A stretch of DNA of 64,000 nucleotides from NCBI GenBank assembly GCA_019703815.1, contig AP023052.1, forward strand, positions 2,356,001 through 2,420,000, read 5' to 3'. Below are positions 39,528 to 48,896 of this stretch, in pieces (positions within the stretch are counted from its first letter, which is position 1; each line of letters begins with the position of its first letter). The DNA comes from Thaumasiovibrio occultus (GTDB taxonomy: Bacteria > Pseudomonadota > Gammaproteobacteria > Enterobacterales > Vibrionaceae). Made by a program: the position numbers and the translations under genes. A model generated the notes under the pieces. That model did not search any database. It saw only the letters and a list, made by a program, of their open reading frames with translations, and had not been told where the DNA came from.

Positions 39528-40096
39528 TCAAAAAAATCGTACTGGCCGCTGGCCTTGCTCTGCTGACTGCCTGTGCGTCAACCACTGAGCAACAACTTAA
39601 TCTGACACTGGTGCCTTCAACCGGCAGCACCTCAGTGGGTCAAGGCACTGCGTTAAACCTAGAAACACAAGATCTCCGTAGTGCACAATTCGTTGCTGTC
39701 GTTGATTCGGGCCGTGAGCAAAAGCAGCCATTGCATGCGCAGCAAAACCTTCGCGTCGCGTTTGAAGAAGCGCTAACGCGCCAACTAACAGGCCAAGGTT
39801 ACATTGTTAGCCAAAACAGCCGTGGCACCATGCGTGTTGATATCCTCGACACCCTGCTTAACGTTAAGCACAGCGTGGTAAAACACGAGATGGAAGCCAA
39901 AGTTAACGTACAAGTCGTCGTTGAAAGCCCTCGCGGTAAGTTCGTTAAACGTTTTGAAGGCAACGCGAACACCGCCGGTGTTTCAAGCGCCTCTTACGAA
40001 GATATGGAAGCACTGTTGAACAAACTGTTGAACGACGTATTGGCGAGCATCGCCAATGACCGTGAACTGAACATGTACATCGTGGAGAACCTATAA
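39524..40096 (+). CDS. YajG family lipoprotein
   Basis: A 190-residue lipoprotein; MIKKIVLAAGLALLTAC has a lipobox with the acylated Cys17. The rest matches YajG (COG3056), an outer membrane lipoprotein of unknown function. It overlaps rlmG by four bases and the ppiA start by one base, so three genes are translationally linked. In E. coli yajG is beside ampG and bolA, as here. Confidence 0.88.
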   Translation: MIKKIVLAAGLALLTACASTTEQQLNLTLVPSTGSTSVGQGTALNLETQDLRSAQFVAVVDSGREQKQPLHAQQNLRVAFEEALTRQLTGQGYIVSQNSRGTMRVDILDTLLNVKHSVVKHEMEAKVNVQVVVESPRGKFVKRFEGNANTAGVSSASYEDMEALLNKLLNDVLASIANDRELNMYIVENL

Positions 40097-40647
40097 TGCG
40101 CCGATTAGCAACGCTGATGCTAGCTGGGGTGTTGGTAACATCTCCTGCGCTAGCAACCTCAGTTAAAGTCACCACCAATTTGGGCGACTTTACCGTTGAG
40201 CTTAATGAAGAAAAAGCACCGATGACCGTCGAAAACTTCCTCAAGTACGTCGACGAAGGGGCTTACAATGGCAATATCTTCCATCGTGTGATCCCAAACT
40301 TCATGGTTCAAGCCGGTGGCTTTGATAAAGATCTCACTCGCTTGCCAAGCCATGATCCGGTTTACAACGAGTCGGATAATGGTTTAGCCAATACCCGCGG
40401 TACCATTGCGATGGCACGCACCAGCAACCCGCATTCTGCCACTCGACAGTTCTTCGTTAACGTCGTCGATAATGCTTATTTGAACGGCAATCCGGGCCGT
40501 CCTGGCTACGCCGTGTTTGGTGAAGTGACTGACGGTATGGATGTAGTGGATGCGATTGCAGCGCAACCAACCACCATGAAAAATGGTATGGGTGACGTAC
40601 CGGTTGACACTGTCACGATTGAATCTGTGGTTGTGATCAACGACTAA
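40096..40647 (+). CDS. ppiA: Periplasmic cyclophilin-type peptidyl-prolyl isomerase
   Basis: 183 residues with a signal peptide (MRRLATLMLAGVLVTSPALA), so periplasmic. Cyclophilin core: FHRVIPNFMVQAGG with the catalytic Arg, GTIAMARTSNPHSATRQFFVN, and YAVFGEV. It speeds Xaa-Pro isomerisation in exported proteins. The ATG overlaps the yajG stop (TAATG), and a terminator follows. Close to E. coli PpiA; assignment over PpiB rests on the signal peptide. Confidence 0.9.
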   Translation: MRRLATLMLAGVLVTSPALATSVKVTTNLGDFTVELNEEKAPMTVENFLKYVDEGAYNGNIFHRVIPNFMVQAGGFDKDLTRLPSHDPVYNESDNGLANTRGTIAMARTSNPHSATRQFFVNVVDNAYLNGNPGRPGYAVFGEVTDGMDVVDAIAAQPTTMKNGMGDVPVDTVTIESVVVIND

Positions 40648-40657
40648 GCCTGCAGTT

Positions 40658-40687
40658 AAAGGGGACGGCCTGTCCCCTTTTGCTTTT
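40658..40687 (+). terminator. Terminator after ppiA
   Basis: AAAGGGGAC, loop, GTCCCCTTT, then TGCTTTT. Eleven bases beyond the ppiA stop. Confidence 0.8.
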
Positions 40688-40720
40688 GGCCCCACCTTCA
40701 ACTTTTTGCAAGAGCGCCCC

Positions 40721-42172
40721 ATGAAGCCACAGCAACCCGATCACCCATCTCGTAACCAAGATTCCCCTTTGGTGGTCTCTACTAGAACAGCCAGCAAAGA
40801 TTCTCGCCGTGTGGGTTGGTTGGATTCACTCATGGTCTATGCCAACCGTAAAGTCTTGATCATGCTAGCCTTAGGGTTTTCTTCTGGCTTACCGATTTTA
40901 TTGGTGTTCGGCACGCTTTCGTTTTGGTTAGCGGAAGCCGGCGTGAGCAAAGCCAGCATTGGTTATTTTAGCTGGGTTGGTCTGGCGTACGGTTTTAAAT
41001 GGGCATGGGCACCGTTAGTTGACCGCTTTGCCGTGCCGTTTTTTCCTAAGCGCTTTGGCCGCCGTCGCAGTTGGCTGATCACCACCCAAATTACCATTGG
41101 ATTAGCGCTGGCCACTTTGGGCCATCTCGATCCAACCTTGAGCTTAAGCAATATCGCGCTCTGCGCCGTAGTCATCGCTTTTGCGTCAGCAACACAAGAC
41201 ATCGTCATTGACGCGTTTCGAATTGAACTCGGCGAAGAGCGTTTGCAAGCGGCATTGGCAGCCAGTTATCAAACGGGTTATCGCATTGCGATGATCCTCG
41301 CCGGTGCCGGCGCATTATGGATTGCTGCATATGCCGGCTCCGATGACGTTTACATGATTGAAGGCTGGCGCGTCGCCTATACCAGCATGGGTCTGTGTAT
41401 GATTGTCGGGATCATCACCACCCTCGTGGTCAAAGAGCCTTCTGTTGCGGGGCGCGTTACTGCGGAAGAAGAGCTGGCTTTATATCGTCAGTATCAAGCT
41501 CAAGGCATTCGACTTCCGCGCATCGCAGCGTTCTTACAAAACGCCATTGTTCGCCCATTTTCCGACTTTTTTACCACCTACGGCACGCCAGCACTGGCTA
41601 TTTTGCTGTTAATCGCTACCTACCGCATTTCAGATGTGGTGATGGGTGTGATGGCGAATGTGTTCTATGAAAGCCTCAGCTACAGCAAAACCGAAATTGC
41701 CAATATCTCCAAAGTGTTTGGCTTGATCATGACTCTGCTAGGTGCGGGCTTGGGCGGGATTTTGGTGAACAAATTCGGTACCATCAAAATACTGGCACTC
41801 GGTGCGCTGCTGTCGGCGGCAACCAATGTATTGTTCGTGGTGTTGGCGAAAACCGGCTACGACATGAACATGCTGAAGTTGGTGATTTCAGCCGATAACC
41901 TGTCAGCGGGGATCGCCACCGCCGCGTTTATCACCTTTATGTCGAGCCTTACCAATAAAGCGTTCTCCGCGACCCAATATGCAGCGTTTAGCTCGATGAT
42001 GTTATTGCTACCGAAATTCATCGCCGGCTTTTCTGGCCAGTTTGTCGAGCACTTCGGCTTTGAAGCCTTCTTTTACACCAGTGCGTTGATTGGTATGCCG
42101 GTGCTGTTTCTGGTCTACCTTGTGGCCTATCTTCTCAAGCGCTATCCACCTGATACTCGCCACAAACTGTAA
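40721..42172 (+). CDS. ampG: Muropeptide permease AmpG (major facilitator)
   Basis: 483 residues, about 12-14 hydrophobic segments. It imports anhydro-muropeptides for cell wall recycling and so controls ampC induction where present. Typical AmpG stretches are GFSSGLPILLVFGTLSFWL, GLAYGFKWAWAPLVDR, GRRRSW and SATQDIVIDAFRIE. The frame starts at a TTG (40706); ATG 40721 has AGAG upstream. A 40-residue polar cytoplasmic N-terminal extension precedes the first helix. Confidence 0.93.
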   Translation: MKPQQPDHPSRNQDSPLVVSTRTASKDSRRVGWLDSLMVYANRKVLIMLALGFSSGLPILLVFGTLSFWLAEAGVSKASIGYFSWVGLAYGFKWAWAPLVDRFAVPFFPKRFGRRRSWLITTQITIGLALATLGHLDPTLSLSNIALCAVVIAFASATQDIVIDAFRIELGEERLQAALAASYQTGYRIAMILAGAGALWIAAYAGSDDVYMIEGWRVAYTSMGLCMIVGIITTLVVKEPSVAGRVTAEEELALYRQYQAQGIRLPRIAAFLQNAIVRPFSDFFTTYGTPALAILLLIATYRISDVVMGVMANVFYESLSYSKTEIANISKVFGLIMTLLGAGLGGILVNKFGTIKILALGALLSAATNVLFVVLAKTGYDMNMLKLVISADNLSAGIATAAFITFMSSLTNKAFSATQYAAFSSMMLLLPKFIAGFSGQFVEHFGFEAFFYTSALIGMPVLFLVYLVAYLLKRYPPDTRHKL

Positions 42173-42180
42173 ACCGATCC

Positions 42181-42212
42181 GCTCGCCTCACACTTTGCAC
42201 TTTGAGGCGAGC
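42181..42212 (+). repeat. Hairpin downstream of ampG
   Basis: Perfect 10-bp arms GCTCGCCTCA/TGAGGCGAGC with a 12-base loop, starting 9 bases past the ampG stop. No T run follows, so it may stabilise the mRNA end or act with Rho. Confidence 0.6.
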
Positions 42213-42284
42213 AATCAACGCTTCTGTCTTTCACTGCCTGTCGCTTCCACTGCCCGTTTTTTCGTGTTCCGTCATTGCGCTTTG

Positions 42285-42400
42285 CCTAACCGCTCTTCGC
42301 CTTCACCACACAACTCTTCACTTTCACCATTCCCCACTTTCACTACACAGCCCTAATTTCACAACACAGCCCCGTCTTCACAGCACTGCTTTTCCTGGCT
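42285..42400. repeat. Degenerate TTCAC-rich tandem repeats
   Basis: C/T-rich stretch with repeated TTCAC. The clearest pair is a 16-base unit (TTTCACTACACAGCCC at 42338 and TTTCACAACACAGCCC at 42357; 15 of 16 identical, 19-base period). No gene lies here. Confidence 0.6.
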
Positions 42401-42589
42401 AATTTTCCACCATTCACTTGCGATAACACGCGCTTGAACTTCCCCCTAATGCCAATCGTCCAATAGAGCGAATTATTCCCCGCGTTCATTACACGAAAAG
42501 CACACGACCACATTGAGATCCAAAAGTTCCACAAGCTTTCCATACAAAAGCCATTTTTGACCGCTAATTCCCTATACAACAGCAACAAA

Positions 42590-42611
42590 AGTAGAGATCT
42601 TGATCACACTT
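42590..42611. promoter_or_regulatory. Candidate CRP site upstream of ompK
   Basis: AGTAGAGATCTTGATCACACTT matches 16 of 22 positions of the E. coli CRP consensus, with a perfect right half (TCACA). It is followed by an 8-base direct repeat CGCAATCG (42612 and 42624). CRP/CytR control of tsx is known in E. coli. Confidence 0.45.
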
Positions 42612-42731
42612 CGCAATCGCTTGCGCAATCGTTACATTTACTTTTGGTGAACTTGAGCAATAAAATGCGCGTACTATTCGAAATAAGCATAAATTTCGAG
42701 TGACCCATAAAACACAGCGAGAAAATACACG

Positions 42732-43523
42732 ATGCGCAAGACTCTGATTGCTCTTAGCCTAGCTGCAGCAACTGCACCAGCACTAGCAGCTGACTACTCT
42801 GATGATATCCACGCGAACGACTACACGTGGCTACAATTCAACCTGATGTATGCTTTCAACGAGCTGCCAGCTGATACTGATCACGAATACCTAGAAATGG
42901 AATTCGGCGGTCGTTCAGGTATTTTCGATCTTTACGGTTACGTTGATCTATTCAACCTAACCAACGATGAAAGTAACGACAAAGCGGCTAACGACCGTAT
43001 GTTCATGAAGTTTGCGCCTCGCCTTTCTCTTGATGCTGCTACTGGTATCGACTTCTCTTACGGTGCGCTAAACGAGCTTTACATCGCATCTGAATTCACT
43101 ATCGACGGTGGTTCTTCTTACGGCAAATTCAATGATGAAGGCAAGCCAACAGAGAGCGGCTTCAACTCGAAGATCGGTATCGGCTCTGACTTCAATGTAC
43201 CGTTCATGGGCAAAATGGCGCTAAACCTTTACGGCGTTTACGACATGAATGCGAAGGATTGGAACGGTTACCAGATCTCGACTAACTGGTTCAAACCACT
43301 GCACACCTTCGACAACGGTTCATTCATCGCGTACCAAGGTTACATCGATTACCAATTCGGTATGAAAGGTGACGTTTCTCACGGTGGTGCCATGTTCAAT
43401 GGCTTCTACTGGCACACCGACCGTTACGCGCTGGGTTACGGCCTGAAAGGCTACAGCGATGTTTACGGCATCGACGGTGCAACAGGTGTAGCGCACTACA
43501 TCAACGCAAGCTACAAGTTCTGA
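42732..43523 (+). CDS. ompK: Tsx/OmpK-type nucleoside channel
   Basis: 263 residues: signal peptide (MRKTLIALSLAAATAPALA) and a 12-strand barrel ending SYKF. It belongs to the Tsx family of nucleoside-specific channels, and closely resembles Vibrio OmpK, known as the receptor of vibriophage KVP40. Conserved segments are DYTWLQFNLMYAFNE, MEFGGRSGIFDLYGYVD and NWFKPL. A possible CRP site lies 120 bases upstream and a terminator follows. Confidence 0.92.
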   Translation: MRKTLIALSLAAATAPALAADYSDDIHANDYTWLQFNLMYAFNELPADTDHEYLEMEFGGRSGIFDLYGYVDLFNLTNDESNDKAANDRMFMKFAPRLSLDAATGIDFSYGALNELYIASEFTIDGGSSYGKFNDEGKPTESGFNSKIGIGSDFNVPFMGKMALNLYGVYDMNAKDWNGYQISTNWFKPLHTFDNGSFIAYQGYIDYQFGMKGDVSHGGAMFNGFYWHTDRYALGYGLKGYSDVYGIDGATGVAHYINASYKF

Positions 43524-43551
43524 TAACCGTTCCCCGATTGTTATTCAGACT

Positions 43552-43578
43552 AACAGGCGCTCCGGCGCCTGTTTTTTT
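43552..43578 (+). terminator. Terminator after ompK
   Basis: CAGGCGC, four-base loop, GCGCCTG, then seven T. It ends just before the panE leader. Confidence 0.92.
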
Positions 43579-43611
43579 ATGGTAAAGTTTCCCTTCACAG
43601 GGAGATCTATC

Positions 43612-44577
43612 GTGAAATTTACCATTGTTGGCGCAGGCGCCATTGGCAGCCTCTTTGCCTGTATACTGCAATCTCAACACCACCAGGTGCATTGCTGGAC
43701 GCGATCTCGCCGCGCACAAATCCAGCGCGAGTTTCATGATCGCCACGGGCAACTCCAAACCTTCACGTTCACTAATCGTAAAACCGAGCTGATAGCTCAA
43801 AGCGATGCAGTCATTGTCTGTGTCAAAGCGTTTCAAACGGCAGCAGCAGTGGCAGACATTGCTCCCTATCTTGACGCGCAAACTCCGTTGATCCTTTGCC
43901 ATAATGGCATCGGCACACACAGCGCAGTCATGCAGCAGCGCCCAGAGCAGCCGTTGCTCTTTGCATCCACATCACAAGCGGCATTAAAGCAAGGCGAGAC
44001 GCTCTACCACACTGGCGTTGGCCCGACATTTATCGGCTGGTTGAGCCATGCTTCACACAGCAGTGCTTCACACAACCATGCTCCAAACAATCTTGCTTCA
44101 CCCAACCACGCTTCGCACACTGACGCCACCGATGAACCGAGCGTGATTTCAACCCTGCGCGATGCGCTCAATGATGCCCATTTCGAGCCCGATATTTTGC
44201 CGAAGCTGTGGGAAAAACTCGCTATCAACTGTGCGATCAATCCGCTGACGGCACTGCACAACATCAGCAATGGGCAATTAGCTGCGCCGCTGTACCAAGA
44301 AACGCTCAAAGCCTTGTGCGATGAAGTGAGCCTAGTCGCGACTGCCGAAGGCTATCCCATGGCGGCAGAGGCACTGCTCACCAGAGTGAAAGCGGTGATA
44401 CAAGCCACTGCAGCTAACCATTCTTCCATGCACCAAGACATTCACCACCAGCGCCGCACTGAAATCGACTATATTAGCGGTTATCTGGTGCAACGCGCCT
44501 ATATCCACCATATTGAGGTACCTGCCAACCACACGCTGTGGCAGGCCATTACGCAAAGAGAGCAATCTTATGTCTAA
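43612..44577 (+). CDS. panE: 2-dehydropantoate 2-reductase
   Basis: 321 residues. NADPH-dependent ketopantoate reductase of pantothenate and CoA synthesis. The Rossmann motif GAGAIGSL is at the N terminus; the catalytic Lys lies in the KLWEKLAINCAINPLTAL segment. It starts at GTG 43612 behind GGGAGA; an ATG at 43579 in frame abuts the upstream terminator. Unusual: residues 145-169 are a 5-residue repeat rich in His, Ser, Ala and Asn, encoded by 15-bp tandem units, inserted between the two domains. yajL overlaps its end by 8 bases. Confidence 0.9.
   Translation: MKFTIVGAGAIGSLFACILQSQHHQVHCWTRSRRAQIQREFHDRHGQLQTFTFTNRKTELIAQSDAVIVCVKAFQTAAAVADIAPYLDAQTPLILCHNGIGTHSAVMQQRPEQPLLFASTSQAALKQGETLYHTGVGPTFIGWLSHASHSSASHNHAPNNLASPNHASHTDATDEPSVISTLRDALNDAHFEPDILPKLWEKLAINCAINPLTALHNISNGQLAAPLYQETLKALCDEVSLVATAEGYPMAAEALLTRVKAVIQATAANHSSMHQDIHHQRRTEIDYISGYLVQRAYIHHIEVPANHTLWQAITQREQSYV
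44044..44118 (+). repeat. 15-bp minisatellite within panE
   Basis: Five imperfect 15-base units (44044, 44059, 44074, 44089, 44104), consensus near AACCATGCTTCACAC, encoding SHASH, SSASH, NHAPN, NLASP, NHASH. A sixth partial unit follows. The length is a multiple of three, so copy changes keep the frame. Confidence 0.85.
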
Positions 44578-45181
44578 GCCCAATGTCGCCGTCTGCCTTG
44601 CGCCCGGCACCGAAGAAATGGAAGCGATCATCTGTATCGATATGCTGATCCGCGCCGGCTTCAATGTTACGTCTGCCAGTGTCGATTCCGATGGGCATTT
44701 AATGATGAAAGGATCACGCGGGATCCCACTGGTCGCGGATAAGCGTTTGGTCGATGTGGCCGATATTCAGTTTGATGCGGTGGTTCTGCCGGGCGGTAAA
44801 CCGGGCTCGGAGTGTTTTCGCGATAACGATCTGTTAGTGGAGTTTGTTCGTCAGCATCAGTTTGATGGCAAATTAGTGGCAGCAATTTGTGCCGCACCGG
44901 CGTTAGTGCTTGCTCACCATGATCTTTTCCCCGGTGCATTGATGACCTGCCATCCAGATTTTCTGGAATTGATCCCCGAAGCGCAGCGCCGCACTAAGCG
45001 GGTGTTTTTCGATGTGAATCATAATCTGCTCACCAGCCAAGGGCCGGGCACAGCGCAAGAGTTTGCGCTCGAAATCATCGTGCAACTGGCCGGCAAACCC
45101 AAAGCGGCAGAAGTGGCGAAACCTATGGTGGTATGGCCGAACATGCACTACGACGTGATTGGCAAAGAGTACCAACTGTAA
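44570..45181 (+). CDS. yajL: DJ-1/PfpI-family protein YajL
   Basis: 203 residues of the DJ-1 superfamily. The reactive Cys107 lies in AAICAAPALVL and the supporting Glu in GTEEME. YajL is described as a chaperone-like or protein/nucleotide deglycation protein in the oxidative stress response, and the activity is debated. The ATG lies inside panE (8-base overlap), so the genes are coupled; panE-yajL-thiI neighbourhood matches E. coli. Confidence 0.93.
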   Translation: MSKPNVAVCLAPGTEEMEAIICIDMLIRAGFNVTSASVDSDGHLMMKGSRGIPLVADKRLVDVADIQFDAVVLPGGKPGSECFRDNDLLVEFVRQHQFDGKLVAAICAAPALVLAHHDLFPGALMTCHPDFLELIPEAQRRTKRVFFDVNHNLLTSQGPGTAQEFALEIIVQLAGKPKAAEVAKPMVVWPNMHYDVIGKEYQL

Positions 45182-45263
45182 CCGCCGCTGGCCGGATTAC
45201 TTACAGTGCATTTGCGCCAACCACAGATTTTGCTAAATCACGGTTTAACCAAATAGCAGACAC

Positions 45264-45295
45264 AAAAAACCCGGCCTAGACCGGGTTTTGTTTTT
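45264..45295. terminator. Bidirectional terminator between yajL and thiI
   Basis: AAAACCCGG/CCGGGTTTT with A and T runs on the outside; serves both convergent genes. Confidence 0.92.
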
Positions 45296-45339
45296 CTCGC
45301 ATTGCTGCTGCCGATAAAACTTGTCAGCAGCTAACGCGC

Positions 45340-46788
45340 TTATGGGCGATAGACTTTTACGTTCGCAAAGCCGCTCTCTTGCAAGTAAAGCGCCTGCAAA
45401 CGACTCATTACGCCACGATCACAGTACAGCAAGTAGGTCTTCGACTGATCCAAATCGCCAAACTGCGTTGCCAGTTTGTAGAACGGCAGATGTTTCACTT
45501 CAACGCCATCGATTTCCAGTGGGTTGTCGTCTTCTTCATCTGGGCTACGAATGTCCAACACAATCGCGTTGTCTTCGATTTGCTCCACCAGCTCCACTTC
45601 TGGGGCTTTCTCTTGGCTCTCTTGCTCAATCTTACGGATATCGATAATACGCGCATTGGCAACGACTTCGTCTAGCAGATCAAAGTTGAACTTCTCTTCT
45701 TCTGCTTCCAATTTCGCTTGAACCGCTTTCACCGTTGGATTTTTCGAAATCACGCCACAGAACTCAGGCATGGTTTTAGCGAAATCTTCAGTGCCGATTT
45801 GACGCGCAACGTTAATGATGTCTTCTTTGTCCCAGTTGATCAGGGGACGCAGAATCAAGCTATCGGTTACGCCGTCAATGTGGCGCAAGTTGGTCAAGGT
45901 TTGGCTTGAAACCTGGCCCAATGCTTCGCCAGTTACCAGCGCTTGGATGCCAAAGCGGTCCGCGACTTTACCCGCCGCACGCATGAACATACGCTTAAGC
46001 ACAACGCCCATTTGGCCGTCGTCGATCTTTTCCAAGATCTCGCCAACCACAGGATCGAAATCCACCGCAATAAAGCGCACTTTCGCTGACGAGCCGTATT
46101 TGTTCCACAGGTAAGAAGCCACTTGCTTCACACCAATTTCGTGTGCTGGGCCACCGAGGTTGAAGAAACAGTAATGCACTTTACTGCCGCGTTTAATGTG
46201 CAGGTAGCTCGATACGCCAGAGTCAAAACCGCCTGAGATCAAGCTCAGTACGTCTTCTTGGGTACCCAGAGGGAAACCGCCCAAGCCTTTATGACGCGCC
46301 AACACTTGGTTCAGCTTTTCATTATCGACTTCAATCAATACCGTCATGTCAGGGTTCTTCAAGCGCACTGACGCTGACGCCACCGCTTGGTTTAGACCAC
46401 CACCGACATAACGCTCTAGCTCAAGCGAGGTAAAATCGTGCTTACCACGACGTTTTGCACGTACGCAGAAGGTTTTGCCTTCCAGTTGTGGTGCAACCAA
46501 CGCCAGCGTTTGCTCGTAGATATCGTGCAGATCGGTAAATTCTGTCTGCTGCACTTCCAACACGTGGTGAATACCCGGGGTGTTGGTTAACACTTCCAGT
46601 ACCACTTCACGCAATGATGCGTCTTTTGGCACCACCTCGATGTGGTCACGACGGTTGTAAACCGCAACCTGATCCGTCTTGCGTTGCAGGATAATACGGA
46701 TGTTGCACTCAAGAATACGAGTAAAGCGCTTCTTCACAGATTCGCTTTTGACAAAAATTTCTGGGTGCGGTTTAACGATAAATTTCAT
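45340..46788 (-). CDS. thiI: tRNA 4-thiouridine synthase / thiamine sulfurtransferase ThiI
   Basis: 482 residues with ferredoxin-like and THUMP domains, the PP-loop ATP motif [10 protein letters not shown], a Cys in PEFCGV (residue about 344), and a C-terminal rhodanese domain with the persulfide Cys in [10 protein letters not shown]. It makes s4U8 in tRNA and supplies sulfur for the thiazole ring of thiamine. The rhodanese domain is complete, so both roles are possible. A single minus-strand gene convergent with yajL. Confidence 0.97.
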   Translation of the reverse strand: MKFIVKPHPEIFVKSESVKKRFTRILECNIRIILQRKTDQVAVYNRRDHIEVVPKDASLREVVLEVLTNTPGIHHVLEVQQTEFTDLHDIYEQTLALVAPQLEGKTFCVRAKRRGKHDFTSLELERYVGGGLNQAVASASVRLKNPDMTVLIEVDNEKLNQVLARHKGLGGFPLGTQEDVLSLISGGFDSGVSSYLHIKRGSKVHYCFFNLGGPAHEIGVKQVASYLWNKYGSSAKVRFIAVDFDPVVGEILEKIDDGQMGVVLKRMFMRAAGKVADRFGIQALVTGEALGQVSSQTLTNLRHIDGVTDSLILRPLINWDKEDIINVARQIGTEDFAKTMPEFCGVISKNPTVKAVQAKLEAEEEKFNFDLLDEVVANARIIDIRKIEQESQEKAPEVELVEQIEDNAIVLDIRSPDEEDDNPLEIDGVEVKHLPFYKLATQFGDLDQSKTYLLYCDRGVMSRLQALYLQESGFANVKVYRP

Positions 46789-47055
46789 AACACGCGTCGC
46801 TCATCGAGTCTTCTAAAAACAAGGGCGCGGATTATACCCTAATGATCTAGTAGACCCAAGCTGATTAAAGATCAAGCAATCCAAATTAGGTGTAAAACAG
46901 CCTTAAAACGATGAATCTTTGAGCAATATTTTTACACCGTTATTGATAGTGCTGAAAGTATCGCCACTTTTTATATCGATGTATTTCAGTGATCCACTCT
47001 ATGACGGCAAGACAAAGTGCGATGAAAACAGGTGTCATCCACGCGGCCTAGGGGT
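46789..47055. other. Intergenic region between pomB and thiI
   Basis: No gene supported; should carry the thiI promoter on the minus strand. The 87-codon plus frame starting at 46919 covers the pomB terminator and is a chance frame. Confidence 0.5.
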
Positions 47056-47081
47056 AAAGAAAAGGCCGGAAAATCCGGCCT
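47056..47081 (-). terminator. Terminator after pomB
   Basis: AGGCCGGA/TCCGGCCT with loop AAA; the minus strand continues TTTTCTTT. Confidence 0.85.
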
Positions 47082-47117
47082 GTTATGATGCGCGCATGGG
47101 TAGCAAGGTGTCAACGT

Positions 47118-48062
47118 TTACTCGTCTCGCGCTGCCGGATCGGCGGTCACTTCTTCAGAGTAGTGCGGCTTACCTTGATTAATGGCGATCTCCACACGGC
47201 GATTAGCTTGGCGACCTTCTAAGGTCGAATTACTCACCAGTGGCAAGGTATCTGCCATGCCGACCACGCGAAGACGCATTGGCTCAAACCCTTCAACGGA
47301 CTCCATCTCATGCGCCACCGATACCGCACGTTGCGACGATAAATCCCACTTCGAGCGATACAGCTCTGAATCCAGCGGGCCGCTATCGGTGTGACCGGTA
47401 ATGGTGATCTCGCCCGGCACATCTTTCACTAGCTCAGCGACTTGGCGTACAAGCGGGCGGAACTTGGGCTGCAAGAAAGCAGAGCCAGCCGGAAATGCAC
47501 CTTTTTCTTTAATGCGGATCACCACCTGTTGACCCAAATTGTCAAGCTCAACCGCCCCTTCCGACACTTCACGCTCGAGTGCCTGTTGCAACATTTTCAT
47601 TAGTGCATCTGCAGCGGCGGTGCTTTGCGCGCTGGCTGAACTGCTTTGACTTGAGCTGCTTTGCTCAGACGAGGTTGAGGTTGATGCGCCACCGGTTTGG
47701 TTGCCTTCTTCACGTTGAGTCCCCGTAGCTCGACGGGTTTCACCTTCATGAAAATCGAGCGAGCGCTGGGTCATGTCGATGGTTTGCTGCATGATCACTT
47801 CAATTGGGGTCGGCTCTGGGCGTCCTGGGCGAAACTCCTGCGCGATCACGCTGGTGCCTTTCGGAATGTCTCTCACGTCCAATTGGTTTTGCACCCCGAA
47901 GGCATATTTCATCGAACCGGCAATTTGCTTGAACTTCAACACGTCCATTTCAGAGAACGACAACAGAAGCACAAAAAAGCACATCAAGAGCGTTACTAAG
48001 TCAGCGAAGGTTGCCATCCATCCGGGTGCGCCAGGCTGACATTTACACTTTTCCTTTTCCAT
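47118..48062 (-). CDS. pomB: Flagellar stator protein PomB (MotB family)
   Basis: 314 residues. A short cytoplasmic tail, one transmembrane helix with the ion-binding Asp21 (WMATFADLVTLLMCFFVLLLS), a plug and linker region, then an OmpA-like peptidoglycan-binding domain (about 180-300, ITGHTDSGP...RRVEI). The PomA partner and the AFADLVTLLMCFF helix indicate the Na+ type. The linker holds a low-complexity Ser/Gln/Ala tract (about residues 125-150) that probably varies between strains. Starts 9 bases after pomA. Confidence 0.95.
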   Translation of the reverse strand: MEKEKCKCQPGAPGWMATFADLVTLLMCFFVLLLSFSEMDVLKFKQIAGSMKYAFGVQNQLDVRDIPKGTSVIAQEFRPGRPEPTPIEVIMQQTIDMTQRSLDFHEGETRRATGTQREEGNQTGGASTSTSSEQSSSSQSSSASAQSTAAADALMKMLQQALEREVSEGAVELDNLGQQVVIRIKEKGAFPAGSAFLQPKFRPLVRQVAELVKDVPGEITITGHTDSGPLDSELYRSKWDLSSQRAVSVAHEMESVEGFEPMRLRVVGMADTLPLVSNSTLEGRQANRRVEIAINQGKPHYSEEVTADPAARDE

Positions 48063-48071
48063 TGCTCTTCC

Positions 48072-48836
48072 CTACGCTACATCGACACCGATATCACGTT
48101 TGCCCTCATTGAGGTAGTTCTTCAAGAAGCTGTCGATCACCCTCGGGTTTTGCCCATCTTGAATGGCCAGCACACCGTCCATGATCAAACGGCGATTGAG
48201 TTTTTCTTCTTCTTTACGCAGCGCCAATTTGTCGGCAATCGGCAAACAGACCATGTTGGCCATCATCGAACCATACAGGGTGGTCAACAAGGCAACCGCC
48301 ATCGCGGGGCCAATCGATTTAGGATCACTCATGTTCGATAGCATCGCCACCAAGCCCACCAGCGTACCGATCATCCCCATCGCAGGACCGATCTCACCCA
48401 GTTTGAGCCAAATGCTTGCGCCCATTTCATGGCGTTCATTGGTCATGGCGATGTCTTTCGATAACGTGGCACGCACTACTTCAGCATCATGACCATCCAC
48501 CAAGAGATCGATGCCTTTTTGCATGAAACTGTTAGAGATTTCCATCTCCTCCAAGGCCAAAAAGCCGCCTTTACGCGCCGCATCCGCCATTTCGACGATT
48601 TTGGCGATCAGATCTTCCGGTTTGTCGGTTTTGAACATGAACGCCTTGCCCATGATCTTAAAACCACCAAAGAACTGCCCAGCGTTGTACTTCATTAAGC
48701 ACACAAAAAACGAACCGCCAAAGACGATAAGCATTGAGGGAATATCAACAAACATTGATAAGCTGCCACCCAACAACATCGCCATGATGATGAATGCCAT
48801 TGAGCCAATTAATCCAATTAGCGTTGCTAAATCCAC
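48072..48836 (-). CDS. pomA: Flagellar stator protein PomA (MotA family)
   Basis: 254 residues with four transmembrane helices and a charged cytoplasmic loop that meets the rotor protein FliG. Segments MDLATLIGLIGS, VFGGSFFVC, GPAMGMIGTLVGLVAML and LYGSMMANMVCLPIADKL are typical of PomA. With PomB it forms the Na+-driven stator of the polar flagellum. A sigma-28-type promoter lies 61 bases upstream. The pomAB pair sits between thiI and xseB, where E. coli has no motor genes. Confidence 0.96.
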   Translation of the reverse strand: MDLATLIGLIGSMAFIIMAMLLGGSLSMFVDIPSMLIVFGGSFFVCLMKYNAGQFFGGFKIMGKAFMFKTDKPEDLIAKIVEMADAARKGGFLALEEMEISNSFMQKGIDLLVDGHDAEVVRATLSKDIAMTNERHEMGASIWLKLGEIGPAMGMIGTLVGLVAMLSNMSDPKSIGPAMAVALLTTLYGSMMANMVCLPIADKLALRKEEEKLNRRLIMDGVLAIQDGQNPRVIDSFLKNYLNEGKRDIGVDVA

Positions 48837-48896
48837 TGTGTTTCCCCTAAACGTTTTACTGTGTTATTCCGGCACTTAGAATGCCGTGATAATTTG

